DNA of 64,000 nt from Antrihabitans stalagmiti. GTDB lineage: Bacteria > Actinomycetota > Actinomycetes > Mycobacteriales > Mycobacteriaceae. The notes below the pieces were generated by a model. That model made no database searches and had not been told where the DNA came from. It worked only from the letters and a program-made list of their open reading frames with translations. The DNA lies in NCBI RefSeq assembly GCF_016482825.1, contig NZ_JAEMNV010000007.1, positions 62,001 through 126,000 on the forward strand, written 5' to 3'. Made by a program: the position numbers and the translations under genes. Positions 63,596 to 64,000 of the stretch are shown piece by piece (within the stretch, counting starts at the first letter, position 1; each line of letters starts with the position of its first letter).

Positions 63596-64000
63596 TCAAT
63601 CGTCCGACGGGACAATCAATACAGGGCACTTGGCGTGGTAAACCATCGCATGCGCCGTCGAATCGAGGCTGGCGCCCCACTCGGAGTCGGACTTGTTACG
63701 ACCGACGACGACAAGTTGGGCACTCTTGCTCAACTGCTCGAGGTAGGCAATCGGATACCCGTCGATGATCAGCGAATACGCCATCACGTCCGGATACCTG
63801 CTGCGCAGTGAACTCAGCTTCTCCTCCACCGACACTGCACCCCGAGAGACCGTCGTCGAGGCAGAGTGAACCGCCCACGGACGTTGCCGACGCGTCTGCG
63901 GAACCGTTACCTCCGCGCGCCGAGTGTTGCCTTCGAAGAAGGCTGCGGCGAGGACTGCGTCGATATGCTGATCGCCCTCGATGGGAACCACGATCGGGCC
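63596..64000 (-). CDS. Universal stress protein, C-terminal domain (cut by window edge)
   Basis: The frame runs from the window edge to the stop at 63596 and codes for 134 residues. It holds a second UspA domain: GPIVVPIEGDQHIDAVLAAA, later YPIAYLEQLSKSAQLVVVGR, and STAHAMVYHAKCPVLIVP. This order and the last block are very similar to the end of the protein at 42.6 kb (SSAHAMLYHAKCPVLVVP). The GxxGxxG nucleotide loop is absent in this domain. The first domain lies outside the window. Confidence 0.88.
   Translation of the reverse strand, partial: GPIVVPIEGDQHIDAVLAAAFFEGNTRRAEVTVPQTRRQRPWAVHSASTTVSRGAVSVEEKLSSLRSRYPDVMAYSLIIDGYPIAYLEQLSKSAQLVVVGRNKSDSEWGASLDSTAHAMVYHAKCPVLIVPSDD

Overview
The window is high-GC actinobacterial DNA, most likely from Rhodococcus or a close relative in the Mycobacteriales. 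The main evidence is its gene families. It encodes a DevR/DosR response regulator whose functional residues fall at the same positions as in Mycobacterium tuberculosis DosR. Around it are counterparts of many DosR-regulon families: DevS, PfkB, an Rv1738-type DUF1876 protein, Acg-type nitroreductases, wax ester synthase/DGAT enzymes, an Rv2004c-type phosphotransferase/kinase, OtsB1, Rv1733c, universal stress proteins and CBS-domain proteins. No rRNA, tRNA, CRISPR array, phage or insertion sequence was seen. The window reads as a long hypoxia/dormancy (respiratory-arrest) gene island.

Layout. 1-9.3 kb: the 3' end of the devS kinase gene, a CBS-BON protein, a small membrane protein, pfkB with a membrane protein and the DUF1876 protein, a secreted protein, an Acg nitroreductase, a Pit phosphate transporter with a small membrane partner, and a wax ester synthase. 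8.8-17.2 kb (minus strand): one tight run, cydA-cydB-cydD-cydC followed by two KAS III-like synthases and a P-loop kinase. 17.3-28.2 kb: a zinc alcohol dehydrogenase, a HemG-like flavodoxin, a FadD15-type acyl-CoA synthetase, devR, the GNAT/Rv2004c pair, a CPA2 antiporter and a stand-alone two-domain ArsA.

28.2-37.6 kb is a sulfide/persulfide module: a carboxymuconolactone decarboxylase-like protein and a class V (cysteine desulfurase-like) enzyme on the minus strand, then on the plus strand a sulfide:quinone oxidoreductase, a persulfide dioxygenase-rhodanese, a 55-residue cysteine-rich protein, an MMPL transporter, a DUF2892-like protein, a DUF302 protein, a TauE/SafE exporter and a CstR-like repressor. 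Three GC-tract palindromes in this module look like CstR operators.

37.7-64 kb: a ppsA - alpha/beta hydrolase - K+ channel - flavodoxin run; universal stress proteins (one with an apparent frameshift); more CBS proteins; a second wax ester synthase; a DUF2267 protein; a PknK-like kinase; a second alcohol dehydrogenase; the translationally coupled set otsB1-pit-DUF47; and a nitroreductase-nitroreductase-SDR-Rv1733c run. The window ends inside another universal stress gene.

How the parts may work together (inference): DevS/DevR would sense oxygen or redox loss. Cytochrome bd would keep a sulfide- and NO-tolerant terminal oxidase running, SQR would feed electrons from sulfide into the quinone pool, and the PfkB, PEP synthase, wax ester and trehalose-phosphate enzymes would redirect carbon. 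Fourteen DosR-box-like 12-14 bp sites (nine fairly convincing) lie before these genes, including before the SQR and ArsA genes, which are not classical DosR targets.
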